In this document: piece by piece, positions 18,954-29,237 of the stretch
How positions within the stretch are numbered: the first letter of the stretch is position 1
Layout of the letters: the number at the start of each line of letters is the position of its first letter
NCBI GenBank assembly: GCA_002773985.1
Contig: PEZW01000018.1
Span: forward strand, 98,240-139,675
Direction: 5' to 3'
Length of the DNA: 41,436 nt
Origin: Candidatus Berkelbacteria bacterium CG10_big_fil_rev_8_21_14_0_10_43_13
Lineage (GTDB): Bacteria; Patescibacteriota; UBA1384; XYA2-FULL-43-10; 1-14-0-10-43-13
Notes under the pieces: model-generated
What the model was told of the DNA's origin: nothing
The model's database searches: none
What the model saw: only the letters and a program-made list of their open reading frames with translations
Program-made: the position numbers and the translations under genes

Positions 18954-18981
18954 ATGTCGCATAATGATAGTTATGCGACAT
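18954..18981. other. Candidate dif/Xer recombination site
   Basis: ATGTCGCATAA-TGATAG-TTATGCGACAT: perfect 11-bp arms around 6 bp, 28 bp total, in the convergent gap at the strand switch. Confidence 0.5.
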
Positions 18982-19318
18982 TAATTATAATTCCATTCTG
19001 TAGACCTGTCCGACAAGCTTAATTTTAGTTTCGAGAATTGTTGAAGATATTTACAAATTTTCAGAAAATAATTTCCCTTTTATCGCCTATTATATTTTGT
19101 GTAAGACCTAATATAATATTGTTATTATTTTAGGAAAATATGGTAAAAAATAAAAGTGCATATTTCGACCACTCCCCCTGTTTCATCGATTTTTCGCTCC
19201 CCCGCTAGAAAATTCCATTTTCTAGCGTCCCTCGTAGCTCCGATAATTATCGGAGCGAAGTGGGATAAGTCATTTTTAAAGTTTCATAATAAAACTGAAA
19301 AAACCCGATAGTTTACAC

Positions 19319-19524
19319 GTAACTACTCACTCATATCTGTCATTCCCGCCCCGTATCAGAGTACGGGGTAAACCCCGGCGGGTCATCGACTCTGAGGGAT
19401 GAGCCCTCAGGCTCAGACTCGAATGAGAATCCAGGCAACACTAATTTTTTATAGATCCCCGGGCACCACTCTCGAGAACACCACTGGTCCCGAGGATGAC
19501 AATTATAGAGCGAGTGAGCAGTTA
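19319..19524. mobile_element. MITE-like repeat with GTAACT..CTCACTC..TGTCAT ends
   Basis: Left GTAACTACTCACTCATATCTGTCATTCCC, right GGATGACAATTATAGAGCGAGTGAGCAGTTA; same ends at 1311-1488, 25167-25365 and 41343-41436. Confidence 0.5.
19383..19427. repeat. Palindromic repeat B, copy 3
   Basis: TCATCGACTCTGAGGGATGAGCCCTCAGGCTCAGACTCGAATGAG, interrupting 'GGCGGG|AATCCAGGCA'. Confidence 0.6.
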
Positions 19525-19565
19525 TTTTTACAACGCTCAAACATTGGAAATCAGAACTATCAGCT

Positions 19566-22500
19566 TTATTCGTCGATCTTAATCACCTCACCTTCTGGGA
19601 GATGTTTTGCATCAGCAATTAATTCATGGTGCGCAGAGTTAAATTTTGAGCCCAGATGGGTTTGCTGTGGTGCTGGAGTAGAGTCAGGCACTTTCATCAC
19701 CTGACTTTCGACCAAAGTGGTCGGATACAGGGGTGCCGCAACAACTGGCAAAAGATCTTTCTCCGGTGTTGGCTCAGAAGGCTTCTCCTTAATTGCAACA
19801 GGGGTAGACTCTTCTGACTTAGAAAATGTCTCTTTACCATCGACTTCCTCTGACAAAACAGGTTTTTCAGGTTTTGGCGGTTCGAGCTCTTGAGAAGGTT
19901 GATGTGTTGGAAAATGTTCTTCTACCCTATTCTCCTCTACTGCTTTTGCAGTAGCTACATCGTCTTTATCCGCACTTCTTCGAGGTGTTCCTTTCTCGAT
20001 CTTCTTTTCATCATTATGATGTTGTTTCTTGGGTCGATTGTGGCTTTGGTGATCTTTTTTACGACCAGACTCCCCCACTGACATTAAATTATTTCCCGAC
20101 GAAACTTTTTTTGATAATTCTATTATTTTCTTGGCTGTGTCGTCGACACTAATCTTGCTCTTGGCTAATTTTTCCTCATCAATTTCCTCACCTAGATACC
20201 ACTTCACTCCTCCCCTAGCAGTCCGCTCCTTGTAAATCTTACCATCTATGATACTGTCATATTTAATCACTCGTGATTTCGACGGCTTTTTTTCCTCTAA
20301 CTCGTCCGATATCTTGGGATCATCGCTTATTTCTGACTTTTCCTCAGGTTTTACAGCAGTTTCAGTCGGCTGAATCTGCGGTTCTGGCTTAGGTTGATCA
20401 ACATTGGCTGTTTTTGGTATTACATTTTCTTCGCGCTTGGTATCCACATTGACCCATTTGACTGGGACAGGAACGTGCTCCTTTTCTTCGTCGTTCTCAC
20501 TCGAAATCTTTTTTTCTTTTGATTGTGATTGATTCGTACCACCTGGCTTCTTAATCAATAGCGCTTCGAGACCACCTTGGCGAAACGCTTCCGCCTCAGC
20601 TTTTAGCTCCTCTTCTTCCTGCCGACTTCTGTTCAGAATAGAATCCTGAACAGCAGCCCTGGTGTTAGAATATTTTTCTCTGGATTGTTTGATAACCGCA
20701 TCGATGTTGCCAGACAATTTTTGAACCGGTGGAAGTGTCCGCGCAGAAAAGGCCGGTGACGAAATACCATTGATCAGAAGCTTGATATAGATCTGATACT
20801 TATCAAGATTGACTAGATCGTTGGCTTCAAAAACTGGTGTAAACTCTCCAATCAATCCTTCAGCGTCTGTGCCACCGACTCTAAAAGTAATCAGTGTTCC
20901 AGCGTTACCAAAAACTGCGTCCTTGACTTCGTCTGGTAACTGAGCAACATACTGATGCGCCATCGTCAGATTTAAGTTATATTTACGTGCCTCAGATAAA
21001 ATAACCGCAAACGATTCGGTCGCAAAGTTTTGAAATTCGTCAACGTAGAGATAGCAGTCTGGTCGATGATCGATTGTTGTGTCGGCTCGACTCATCGCCG
21101 CTAGCTGAACCTTCGTCACCATCATCGCACCAAGCAAGGCCGAGTTATCCTCACCAATCTTGCCACGTGACAAGTTTACAATCATAATTTTTTGCTGGTC
21201 CATGATCTCACGGATATTGATACTCGACTCCGACTGACCAACAATGTTTCGAATCGTCGATGATGAAAGGAATTGACCAACCTTGTTCAAAATTGGTGAA
21301 ACTGCCTCAGTTCTAAATTTACTATCGAAAGAAGCAAATTCATTTAGCCAAAATTCCTTAATCACTGGGTCTTTGACCTTTTCCAAAACCTTGTCGCGGA
21401 AACGGCTATTCGTCAACATCCGCGGAATATCAAGCATAGTCGAGCTGGGATAGTCGAGCAAAGCAAAGACGGTATTTCGCATGATGTGCTCTAAGCGTGG
21501 TCCCCATGAATCACCAAAGATTTTTTTGAAGATTCCGACGAAACCTGAGGCCACGATGCTCTTGAAATCGTCGTCGACATTTTCGAGCAGGTTGAAGGCG
21601 ACAGGAAATTCTCTGTCTGATGGATCAAAAATGATAACATCATTGACTCGGTTATCTGGAATGCATGACAAAACCTTGTCAGCCAATTCACCATGCGGAT
21701 CGACAACAACCACTCCCCTGCCTGCCATCACATCATTGATCGCCATATTTTCAATCAGTGTCGATTTACCGGTACCAGACTTACCAACCATATAGATATG
21801 GCGTCGGCGATCGTCCCTCTTGATTCCGAATGTTCGATACATGTTGCGAAAATTTGTCTCCCCTATAATCGTCAGATCACCTTCGGGTGTGTTTTCTCGC
21901 AAAGGCAAATTCGCTGGCGGCTCACCTTTTTTCGACCCTGACCAGACTATGTTTGGAGTCGAAACTGAACTGTGTGGCAGATGAAACACCGAGGCCAACT
22001 CTGCAATATTGAAAATCTCACCGTAATTAGTAAAAGAACGAATGGAAAAATCCTTGCGTCGTTGCTGATCGTTTAGATGTATGTCCCCTACTCTGAAACC
22101 ATTTAAGTTCGTTGTGTTGTACTGTTTAAACGCTGCCGCAACACTTTGACATTTCATCCGAGCTGAAATGCTGTCTGAACTTATCGCCATAATTCTGATT
22201 TTGGTCTCGAAACCTAGTTTTGTAATCTTGGTTTCAATATTTTTCAATGCGTCTTCAACTGAGGCCGGAAGTTTAATCTCAGGCGCAGTTTTTTCAAAAT
22301 ATTCTCCCGGTCGAAAAGCCTGCAGTAGCAGCACTTTCAAACCATCAAGCAAGCCTTTACCTAGCTGACCAGCAAAACCTTTGTCACTGGCCTTCGCACC
22401 AGATCTGACCGACGAGACCATCGAGTGACCTCTCTCCTGCCAACTATCACCGACAGGACGAATGATCATCTGAAACCAAATTTCTTCTCCGCTGTTTAAT

Positions 22501-23009
22501 TTTGACATCACTGAGGTGATACCAGATATCGGATCAACTTCGAAATCAGTAAACTGTTTGATCGGATAAGCGTCTGGCTTATTCAGCCCAAGTTCACAGA
22601 TAGCAAAATTCTGTGAGGAGATATCTAGGTCTTGTGTATAATCCCCCACCTCATTTATTTCAACAGTCGGATATTGAGCATAGATCTGACCCTCGACAAA
22701 ATCCTTCAGATGAACTGGTAGATAAACATAGAATTGAATAAATTTCTCTTTTGAGACAATTTCGAAACTCAAGTGATTTTGGTACTTTGCACTCTCTGAA
22801 TAGATACCATGAATTGCCGCAAACATCTGTTCGGCAGCCAGTGGAGACTTGTCGTTATTTTTAGGAACATCAATCCGCAAAACCGTATATTCTTGGGCAT
22901 TTAACCAATCAACCTTTTTCAGATTGACATTGATCCTGGAGATAGCCCAGATCAAATAGATCGGCGCAATTATTAGGACAGTGTAAACAATGATTAAAAC
23001 AATACTCAT
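19566..23009 (-). CDS. VirD4/TraG-like (type IV secretion/conjugation-type) membrane ATPase, paralogue 1, long low-complexity C-terminus
   Basis: N-terminal TM; Walker A 'MVGKSGTGKSTLIENM'; 'VVVVDPHGELADKVL'; 'YLYVDEFQNFATESFAVILSEARKYNLNLTMAHQYVAQL'. Confidence 0.8.
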   Translation of the reverse strand: MSIVLIIVYTVLIIAPIYLIWAISRINVNLKKVDWLNAQEYTVLRIDVPKNNDKSPLAAEQMFAAIHGIYSESAKYQNHLSFEIVSKEKFIQFYVYLPVHLKDFVEGQIYAQYPTVEINEVGDYTQDLDISSQNFAICELGLNKPDAYPIKQFTDFEVDPISGITSVMSKLNSGEEIWFQMIIRPVGDSWQERGHSMVSSVRSGAKASDKGFAGQLGKGLLDGLKVLLLQAFRPGEYFEKTAPEIKLPASVEDALKNIETKITKLGFETKIRIMAISSDSISARMKCQSVAAAFKQYNTTNLNGFRVGDIHLNDQQRRKDFSIRSFTNYGEIFNIAELASVFHLPHSSVSTPNIVWSGSKKGEPPANLPLRENTPEGDLTIIGETNFRNMYRTFGIKRDDRRRHIYMVGKSGTGKSTLIENMAINDVMAGRGVVVVDPHGELADKVLSCIPDNRVNDVIIFDPSDREFPVAFNLLENVDDDFKSIVASGFVGIFKKIFGDSWGPRLEHIMRNTVFALLDYPSSTMLDIPRMLTNSRFRDKVLEKVKDPVIKEFWLNEFASFDSKFRTEAVSPILNKVGQFLSSSTIRNIVGQSESSINIREIMDQQKIMIVNLSRGKIGEDNSALLGAMMVTKVQLAAMSRADTTIDHRPDCYLYVDEFQNFATESFAVILSEARKYNLNLTMAHQYVAQLPDEVKDAVFGNAGTLITFRVGGTDAEGLIGEFTPVFEANDLVNLDKYQIYIKLLINGISSPAFSARTLPPVQKLSGNIDAVIKQSREKYSNTRAAVQDSILNRSRQEEEELKAEAEAFRQGGLEALLIKKPGGTNQSQSKEKKISSENDEEKEHVPVPVKWVNVDTKREENVIPKTANVDQPKPEPQIQPTETAVKPEEKSEISDDPKISDELEEKKPSKSRVIKYDSIIDGKIYKERTARGGVKWYLGEEIDEEKLAKSKISVDDTAKKIIELSKKVSSGNNLMSVGESGRKKDHQSHNRPKKQHHNDEKKIEKGTPRRSADKDDVATAKAVEENRVEEHFPTHQPSQELEPPKPEKPVLSEEVDGKETFSKSEESTPVAIKEKPSEPTPEKDLLPVVAAPLYPTTLVESQVMKVPDSTPAPQQTHLGSKFNSAHHELIADAKHLPEGEVIKIDE

Positions 23010-23120
23010 GACACCTTTTCAAAGAAAATAATGATCCTTTGAACGGAAAACTTGGCTAGAATACTAACCAAGATAATTATACAACAAGAGAACGGGAGAT
23101 ACTAGATGGTATCTCGTAAA

Positions 23121-23456
23121 TTATTTACGAAAGTCAAACAACTCACGGCGTGCTTCTTTCATATCTTTTTTAATATCTTTCGGGTCGCCGCTGCTTTCAA
23201 CCAAAATTCGATGCCAATAACGGTTTATTCTTCGATAAAAAATTAAACGAAGTGTGCTATACGCTGCGAAAAAAATAAAAAGCAGTTTAAGCCAGAAGCT
23301 TAATCGGTGCCATTCTACAGTAATGAGAAACGGAAAGATCAGCACAGCTATAATTGCACCGATGATATCATACTGCATGTCTACTTTGTGTGCATATTCA
23401 CGAGTAAATGATCTTTTAAAAAAGCTCTTTACTCTTATCCAGACTGTCTGTTTCAT
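23121..23456 (-). CDS. Small membrane protein of unknown function
   Basis: MKQTVWIRVKSFFKRSF...IIGAIIAVLIFPFLITVEWHRLSFWLKLLFIFFAAYSTLRLIFY...; two TM segments; probable start ATG 23456. Confidence 0.55.
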   Translation of the reverse strand: MKQTVWIRVKSFFKRSFTREYAHKVDMQYDIIGAIIAVLIFPFLITVEWHRLSFWLKLLFIFFAAYSTLRLIFYRRINRYWHRILVESSGDPKDIKKDMKEARRELFDFRK

Positions 23457-23466
23457 GACAGAATTC

Positions 23467-24495
23467 TTACTTAAGTGCGTAGCGATCTTTTGCCACTTTG
23501 GCAAAAGCCGGTTTTGTCTGAAGATTGATTACAACGGTATTTTTTTTGACCATTCTTTGTTTCAAGACTTTTTTGGTAATCTCTTCGACACTCAGACCTT
23601 CTTTGTGACCGTCGAGAACATTTTTGATAATATCGGCGACTGTGCCATCCTGATAACCCCACTCAGACAAAGCATAGATGCCGCGACCGATCAGGACAAA
23701 CCTTTGGTCAGCAATCAGTTCATTGTGGACAGTAGCGCGAACAATATTTTTGTTATTAAATTTTTGTACAGAAATTGCCTTGGCGATATCACCAAAATGC
23801 ATCGGCTTGCCGTTTTGTTTCAAAACAAAATAGATTTTGTCGCGAACATTCCGCGGGTTGATCTCCGGCCAGGCGGTCAGGCCGATTTCTCCGGAATCAG
23901 TTGTGATTAATTTTTTGCTGATCTCTGGAAGTTCCGACAAAAAGGTTACCTTGAACTTCTTGTGATCAGGGTGCGCGTCAATCAAAACATCGAGTGTCGC
24001 TGGTTTGTTTAGATTATCGAGATGTTTGGCCCAATCATTTATAACCTTGACAGCTTCGTCTTTTGACATACTCGCCAAAATCCAGCCGGCTTCAAGCTCA
24101 GTGGTTTTTTCGATTTTGATTATCTGAGGCATCAAAGAAAAGACAAGATGAAGAGAATTGAATTCATCTTTGCTCTCCCAATGGTTTTGTTCTAGAAACC
24201 TTTTAGCAATTTTAGAATGACTAGTGATACCACCGCTTTTTTCAAATTCGGCAATAATTTCAAGAACAACAGGGTTTTTCTTCTCGACGATTTCACGTGC
24301 CATTTTTCTTAGTCCCTCACGTTCGATTTGACGGATACGTTCGCGAGACAATTTGAGCTTGCGACCAATCGAGGAAAGTGTTTGGTGATCTGAACCAATG
24401 CCAAAACGACCGAGAACGACTGTAGCCTCGTTTGGCTTCAAATTCGCGACTGAATCTTTCACCAGTTTGTGCGGACTAAAATTCTTAATTGCCAT
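23467..24495 (-). CDS. Sigma-70 region-4-like HTH plus HARE-HTH-like regulator
   Basis: 'TLSSIGRKLKLSRERIRQIEREGLRKM' (sigma4-like); later 'GKPMHFGDIAKAI' and 'GLSVEEITKKVLKQRMVKKNTVVINLQ' (HARE-HTH/RpoE-delta-like). Confidence 0.7.
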   Translation of the reverse strand: MAIKNFSPHKLVKDSVANLKPNEATVVLGRFGIGSDHQTLSSIGRKLKLSRERIRQIEREGLRKMAREIVEKKNPVVLEIIAEFEKSGGITSHSKIAKRFLEQNHWESKDEFNSLHLVFSLMPQIIKIEKTTELEAGWILASMSKDEAVKVINDWAKHLDNLNKPATLDVLIDAHPDHKKFKVTFLSELPEISKKLITTDSGEIGLTAWPEINPRNVRDKIYFVLKQNGKPMHFGDIAKAISVQKFNNKNIVRATVHNELIADQRFVLIGRGIYALSEWGYQDGTVADIIKNVLDGHKEGLSVEEITKKVLKQRMVKKNTVVINLQTKPAFAKVAKDRYALK

Positions 24496-24515
24496 ACTGC
24501 CTCTTGTTTAAATAA

Positions 24516-25037
24516 TTATTTAGTAATATTTGTTTCTTCTAGACCGATAAGATTCTCAACTGCGGCCCACTCCGAGACTTCGTCTTCAGGCACCAAAATA
24601 GTAAGTTTGTCGCCTGTTTCCGCTTTGAAATAAGTGACCGAAGCCGGTAAGACGCGATATTCTGTCTCACCTACCTTGACTACATATTTTCCAGTCTCAA
24701 CTTCGATCAGATTGCCAATCAATTTTGCTCTTTTGACCGGACCAATCTGCTTATAGAGAAATGTCCCATCTTCAAGAATAGTTAGCTTCAAGATGTCACC
24801 GGAAACTAGTTTCGATTTCGAAGCATAGTTTGCCGGAATCTGATACGACTTGCCCTTTTCAGCAAGCATTGCTACGCCATCGAAAACACCTTCAACAATC
24901 TGTCCTTCTGCAGCTGCAAGATTTTTTGCTTTTGTAGCCAGATTTACTCCAAACAAAACACTCTTGGCCTCACGAATCTCAGCCTCTGCTTTGTCAAGTA
25001 ATTTCTTGACTTTTTCTAGGTCCAGTTCTTTTGTCAT
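24516..25037 (-). CDS. Conserved-looking protein of unknown function
   Basis: 173 aa intact ORF directly upstream of the regulator; no family recognised. Confidence 0.6.
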   Translation of the reverse strand: MTKELDLEKVKKLLDKAEAEIREAKSVLFGVNLATKAKNLAAAEGQIVEGVFDGVAMLAEKGKSYQIPANYASKSKLVSGDILKLTILEDGTFLYKQIGPVKRAKLIGNLIEVETGKYVVKVGETEYRVLPASVTYFKAETGDKLTILVPEDEVSEWAAVENLIGLEETNITK

Positions 25038-25166
25038 TTTATTTTTGATTAGTGACTGAGAGACTGAGAATCGAGTAAATCAATCTGACTCTCTGTAGCT
25101 CTGAAACTCTGGCACTCATTACAGTTACATTACCATAATAGTATTAATACGTCAACACTTTTTTGG

Positions 25167-25365
25167 GTAACTGATCACTGTCATCCCGCACTGTAAGCTT
25201 GAGAACCTGCCCTGAGCGAAGCCGAACGGGTGCGGGATCTTGTGCTAAAAAGAGAGAAAAGATCCCTGTCTTCGACTCTGAGGTCTAGCGACCTCATCGC
25301 TCAGACTCGAATGAGCTCTCCAGTCTCAGGCAGGGATGACAAACATAAAGTGAGTGAACAGTTAC
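25167..25365. mobile_element. MITE-like repeat, same family
   Basis: GTAACTGATCACTGTCATCCC ... GGGATGACAAACATAAAGTGAGTGAACAGTTAC. Confidence 0.5.
25269..25315. repeat. Palindromic repeat B, copy 4
   Basis: TCTTCGACTCTGAGGTCTAGCGACCTCATCGCTCAGACTCGAATGAG. Confidence 0.6.
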
Positions 25366-25479
25366 TTTTTTGACGTAATAAATTACCCGGGCTGTCATTT
25401 CGAATTCGTGAGCCAAAGGCTCCCCCTTGGGGCTCTTGCGGGTGGAGAAATCTTTTAATACTACGGTAATAATTAGCTC

Positions 25480-28038
25480 TTATTTTGCCTGGGGTACCGC
25501 CGCAGATTCCATCCCTGGCAAATCAATTTTATCAACTTGTGAGCGCTCGAGAATTTCTGCTTCAATCTGCTCCCTTGCCTTGCCGTATTTCATCCGTGAA
25601 AGCTCAGCGATCGCCTTGCCCAGTTTTGGATTTCCTTCGAAATCTTCCGGCCAGATACTGACGCCGTTGAACGGTTTGGTCGGTGCGCCATCGATCAGCA
25701 TCTTGATATAAAAATTATATTTATCGATCGTCGTCAGATCTTCAGCTTTTAGCGGTTCAAACTCCTTGACGAAAAATTCCGCATCGGCCGCACCCATTCG
25801 GAAAGAAACCAGTGTACCAGCGTTACCGATGACCGCCGCCCGAATTTTTTCGTCAAGCTGCTCGATGTACTGGTTGGTAATATTCAAGCTCAATTTGTAT
25901 TTGCGTGATTCAGACAGTATCGTCGCGAAAACATCAGTGACAAAGTTCTGAAACTCGTCGACATAAAGAAAGAAAGGAATACGTTCGCTCTCCGCTATGT
26001 CCTGACGAGAGAAGGCGCCCATGGCGATCTTGGAGACGATAATCATACCGAGCAAAAAGGCATTTATCTCACCAATCAAACCCTTGGACAGGTTGCAGAT
26101 CAATATCTTTTTGTTGTCCATAATGTCGCGGAAGTCAAAGGATGATTTCGTCTGACCAAGAATATTGCGCATCATATCATTGGTCATAAAGCGACCAAAT
26201 TTCGAAGTAAAATAGTTCAGCATCTCCGACTTGTGAAAATCAGCCGTCTTCGCCATCTGCTTCTCCCAAAAAGACTTGACGACGGGATCTGTCACATATT
26301 TGACTCTGCTTTTTTCATATTCAGGATCAGTAAACAAACGCGGAATATCAATGATGGTACCGCCTTCAGGATGAGACATCAGCGTCAGCGAAGCATTTCG
26401 CATCCAGTGCTCGAACTGCGGCCCGACCATTCCTGTCTGATTTGGATCAAACAGTTTGTAGAAAATCTGAATTGTCTCCTGAACCAAAAAGTCGCGCTGT
26501 TCCGGAGTTTTCCACTCCAACATATTCAGACCAAACGGCCGTTCTCTGTCAGATGGATTGAAATAAACAACATCCTCAGCTCGTTCCTTCGGGATATGAT
26601 TGAGAATCCACTCGGCCGCATCACCGTTTGGATCGAGATAGCAGACACCCTTGCCCTCTTCGATATCCTGACGAATCATATTTTGGAACATCACTGTCTT
26701 ACCCACACCGGTTTTACCAATCTGGTAAAGGTGACGCAGACGATCGGCTTCCTTGATGCGAATCATTTGTTCGGTGCCACGATAAATCGCTTTACCGATG
26801 ACAGTCCCCTCTTTTGGAATATTCGCTGGTGGCGCTTCTCTTTTTGCCAACAACCAGACGATATTTGGCGTATCAACAAAACGATTTGGCAAGTGATAGA
26901 TCGATGCCAGCTCTTCGGTGTTTAAGACAAAGCGCGGTCCCCTACCATAAATTCGATAAATATAGTTGGCAATTTCTTCCGATTGCCGTTGTGGTTCTTT
27001 GGTTGCAAAACCGTTGGAATCAGGCGAATTGAACTGAGTAAATGAGCCGGCGATGTGGTGTGACAGCTGTTTTGCCAGCTCTTTCGTCTCAGCGACACAC
27101 GCCACGCGGATCTGACATTCGAAACCGATCTTGGCCGCCTTCTCACCCAGGAGCTTAATCTGTGCTTCCTGCATCGGTGTAACCTTCATCGGATTTTTCG
27201 GATCGTAAAACTCAGTGTGTGATTCTTCACCTTTTCCCGTCGCTGTCTGACCGGCGCTACCGATAAAATTGTAAAACGACTCCCCGACTCGAACCAAGGG
27301 CGACGCTGAGTAAGAAATTCTTGACTTGCCGTGCTGAATGTCAAAGGCCGCCCGCTCGACCGGCAACCGCCACATCCCAGAGGTCGGACGAATCAAAATC
27401 TGGATCGCCGCTAATTGATCGACAGAAAGTTTCGACAGTGAATTGGAAATGGCGTTGAGTGGATCTTCTTCGAGATTCTTGTAGGTCTTGATCGGAAAAA
27501 GATGACGTTTGATCAGCTTGAGATTGACCATGTCGATCTGTAATGGTTTGTCAGGAAATATTGAAAAGTCGTGATCTTCCATAATCTCGGCGTGTGGATA
27601 CTGTGATTGAATCCCCTTCAGGACAACGCCGGATATCTTTTTCGAACAGCCGACGTAAAAGGAAATAGTCCCCTCTCGAGCAATAATCTCCAGTGAAATA
27701 TGGGGCTGTCGAGCCGTTGTCTTACTCGCAATCGAGTTGTCGTACAGAGCACTCAGATTGGCATAAAAGGGCTCGATGACGCCGAGCATTTCCTGAAAAT
27801 TCTTGCGAGAATCATCCTCCTCGGCATGTCGTTCCTTCGGCACGATAATCTTGTACATAACCCAATCTTCCGTCAACTGCATCTGGGTTTTCACAAGTAC
27901 ACGCACCCGAATCCATTGGAAAATATAGTAAATCGCAATGGCAATAGCAAAAATAATTAGTAACCAAAAATACCACGCCATCCCACTCGATGCCGTCGTC
28001 GCGCTGCTACCATAATATGTCGTCCCTCCGTCGTACAT
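25480..28038 (-). CDS. VirD4/TraG-like membrane ATPase, paralogue 2
   Basis: 'YQIGKTGVGKTVMFQNMIRQDI', 'VCYLDPNGDAAEWIL', 'FFLYVDEFQNFVTDVFATILSESRKYKLSLNITNQYIEQL'; same layout as 19566-23009. Confidence 0.8.
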   Translation of the reverse strand: MYDGGTTYYGSSATTASSGMAWYFWLLIIFAIAIAIYYIFQWIRVRVLVKTQMQLTEDWVMYKIIVPKERHAEEDDSRKNFQEMLGVIEPFYANLSALYDNSIASKTTARQPHISLEIIAREGTISFYVGCSKKISGVVLKGIQSQYPHAEIMEDHDFSIFPDKPLQIDMVNLKLIKRHLFPIKTYKNLEEDPLNAISNSLSKLSVDQLAAIQILIRPTSGMWRLPVERAAFDIQHGKSRISYSASPLVRVGESFYNFIGSAGQTATGKGEESHTEFYDPKNPMKVTPMQEAQIKLLGEKAAKIGFECQIRVACVAETKELAKQLSHHIAGSFTQFNSPDSNGFATKEPQRQSEEIANYIYRIYGRGPRFVLNTEELASIYHLPNRFVDTPNIVWLLAKREAPPANIPKEGTVIGKAIYRGTEQMIRIKEADRLRHLYQIGKTGVGKTVMFQNMIRQDIEEGKGVCYLDPNGDAAEWILNHIPKERAEDVVYFNPSDRERPFGLNMLEWKTPEQRDFLVQETIQIFYKLFDPNQTGMVGPQFEHWMRNASLTLMSHPEGGTIIDIPRLFTDPEYEKSRVKYVTDPVVKSFWEKQMAKTADFHKSEMLNYFTSKFGRFMTNDMMRNILGQTKSSFDFRDIMDNKKILICNLSKGLIGEINAFLLGMIIVSKIAMGAFSRQDIAESERIPFFLYVDEFQNFVTDVFATILSESRKYKLSLNITNQYIEQLDEKIRAAVIGNAGTLVSFRMGAADAEFFVKEFEPLKAEDLTTIDKYNFYIKMLIDGAPTKPFNGVSIWPEDFEGNPKLGKAIAELSRMKYGKAREQIEAEILERSQVDKIDLPGMESAAVPQAK

Positions 28039-28040
28039 GC

Positions 28041-29237
28041 TTATTTTCTGTCCTCTTGGCCCTGTGGCTCTACCGCTCCAGGACCTTTACCAGCAACTGA
28101 CGCTGCTGTGAGACCACCTTCTTTACCCGTATTAACCACCTCTAGCCAATTCAAAATCGGACTTTGATCTTTCTCCGGCTCTGGCTCCACCACTTTTTCA
28201 ATCATTGCTTGCGGGCTTATTTCTGGCTCCTGCTGCTTTGGTTCTATAACCGATTCGGTGGCTGGTACAGCTGTGGCCACTGGCTCAGAAGCTACAGGTG
28301 CTGGCTCTGTCACTTTTTCTGGGATCATTTCGACCAGTGAAGCTATTTCATCGACTGGTTTGGCTGGCTCAATACTCGCATTTGGCTCTTCTGCAAGAGG
28401 TGGATTTATCGTAAAATTGTCATCGTTTTCAACAATTGATTCTGTGTTACCCCGAGTGAGTTGGTTCTTGGCAAGCGTTTTTACTGGTTCAGAATAATCA
28501 GACTTTAATATCGGTAATTCTACTTCAATTTTTGTCTTGTTTTCTGACTTATTCACAGGCTCCTTGCGCACAAGAGGGTTTTGTTCAAGATGCTGAAGCA
28601 GATGTTGTTTGAATTTCGAATGCTCCCAGAAATCGATCATGTCCCGTGCAATTTCAGACGTGTTTGACTTGTCGCCTCCAGCATCTTTAATAACTGACTC
28701 AATCTCAAGATCATTTACACCGTCAGTTAAAGCCTGACGAAAAATAGCCAAAATCTGAATTCGTTTATCGACAAGCTTCACTCGATTTTCCTCGACAGAC
28801 CGCTTAGTCGCAACATCACCGGCTATTGAGGATGCATAATTTGTCTGGCCGATTAATTCGAGATAATCACGAACAATATTGCGTAGTTCAACGATATCAC
28901 TCTTCGTTTCAGAAGCTGCTTCGACAATTGGATTTTGTTCAACTGTAGAGTTATTCGCGATATTATCACTGTCTAGATCAGGTTTCTGCGCATCTGTTTT
29001 ATCTATTACCAATTCGTCCTCCAAATCAAAAGACTCTGGACTTGCATCTTCGATCGAAGTATCGGCTATTTTACCTCGCAACCAATCCTTTTGATCAGGG
29101 GGTAGTTTTTCAACAGCCAGCTTAAGTCTCAAAACCTCCTCTGGTGTCGGTATTTTATCTGGACCGATCGCGTTTGCAGCGGAATCAAATTTAATAAGAT
29201 TAGACTGCTGGCTGGTTGTCGTCACTTGGCTTGGCAT
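28041..29237 (-). CDS. Acidic, Pro/Glu-rich protein of unknown function
   Basis: 398 aa intact ORF between the ATPase and a 126-aa ORF that it overlaps. Confidence 0.6.
   Translation of the reverse strand: MPSQVTTTSQQSNLIKFDSAANAIGPDKIPTPEEVLRLKLAVEKLPPDQKDWLRGKIADTSIEDASPESFDLEDELVIDKTDAQKPDLDSDNIANNSTVEQNPIVEAASETKSDIVELRNIVRDYLELIGQTNYASSIAGDVATKRSVEENRVKLVDKRIQILAIFRQALTDGVNDLEIESVIKDAGGDKSNTSEIARDMIDFWEHSKFKQHLLQHLEQNPLVRKEPVNKSENKTKIEVELPILKSDYSEPVKTLAKNQLTRGNTESIVENDDNFTINPPLAEEPNASIEPAKPVDEIASLVEMIPEKVTEPAPVASEPVATAVPATESVIEPKQQEPEISPQAMIEKVVEPEPEKDQSPILNWLEVVNTGKEGGLTAASVAGKGPGAVEPQGQEDRK

Noticed and set aside
26233-26925. Plus-strand ORF of 230 aa
   Set aside because: Antisense to the conserved core of the second ATPase.
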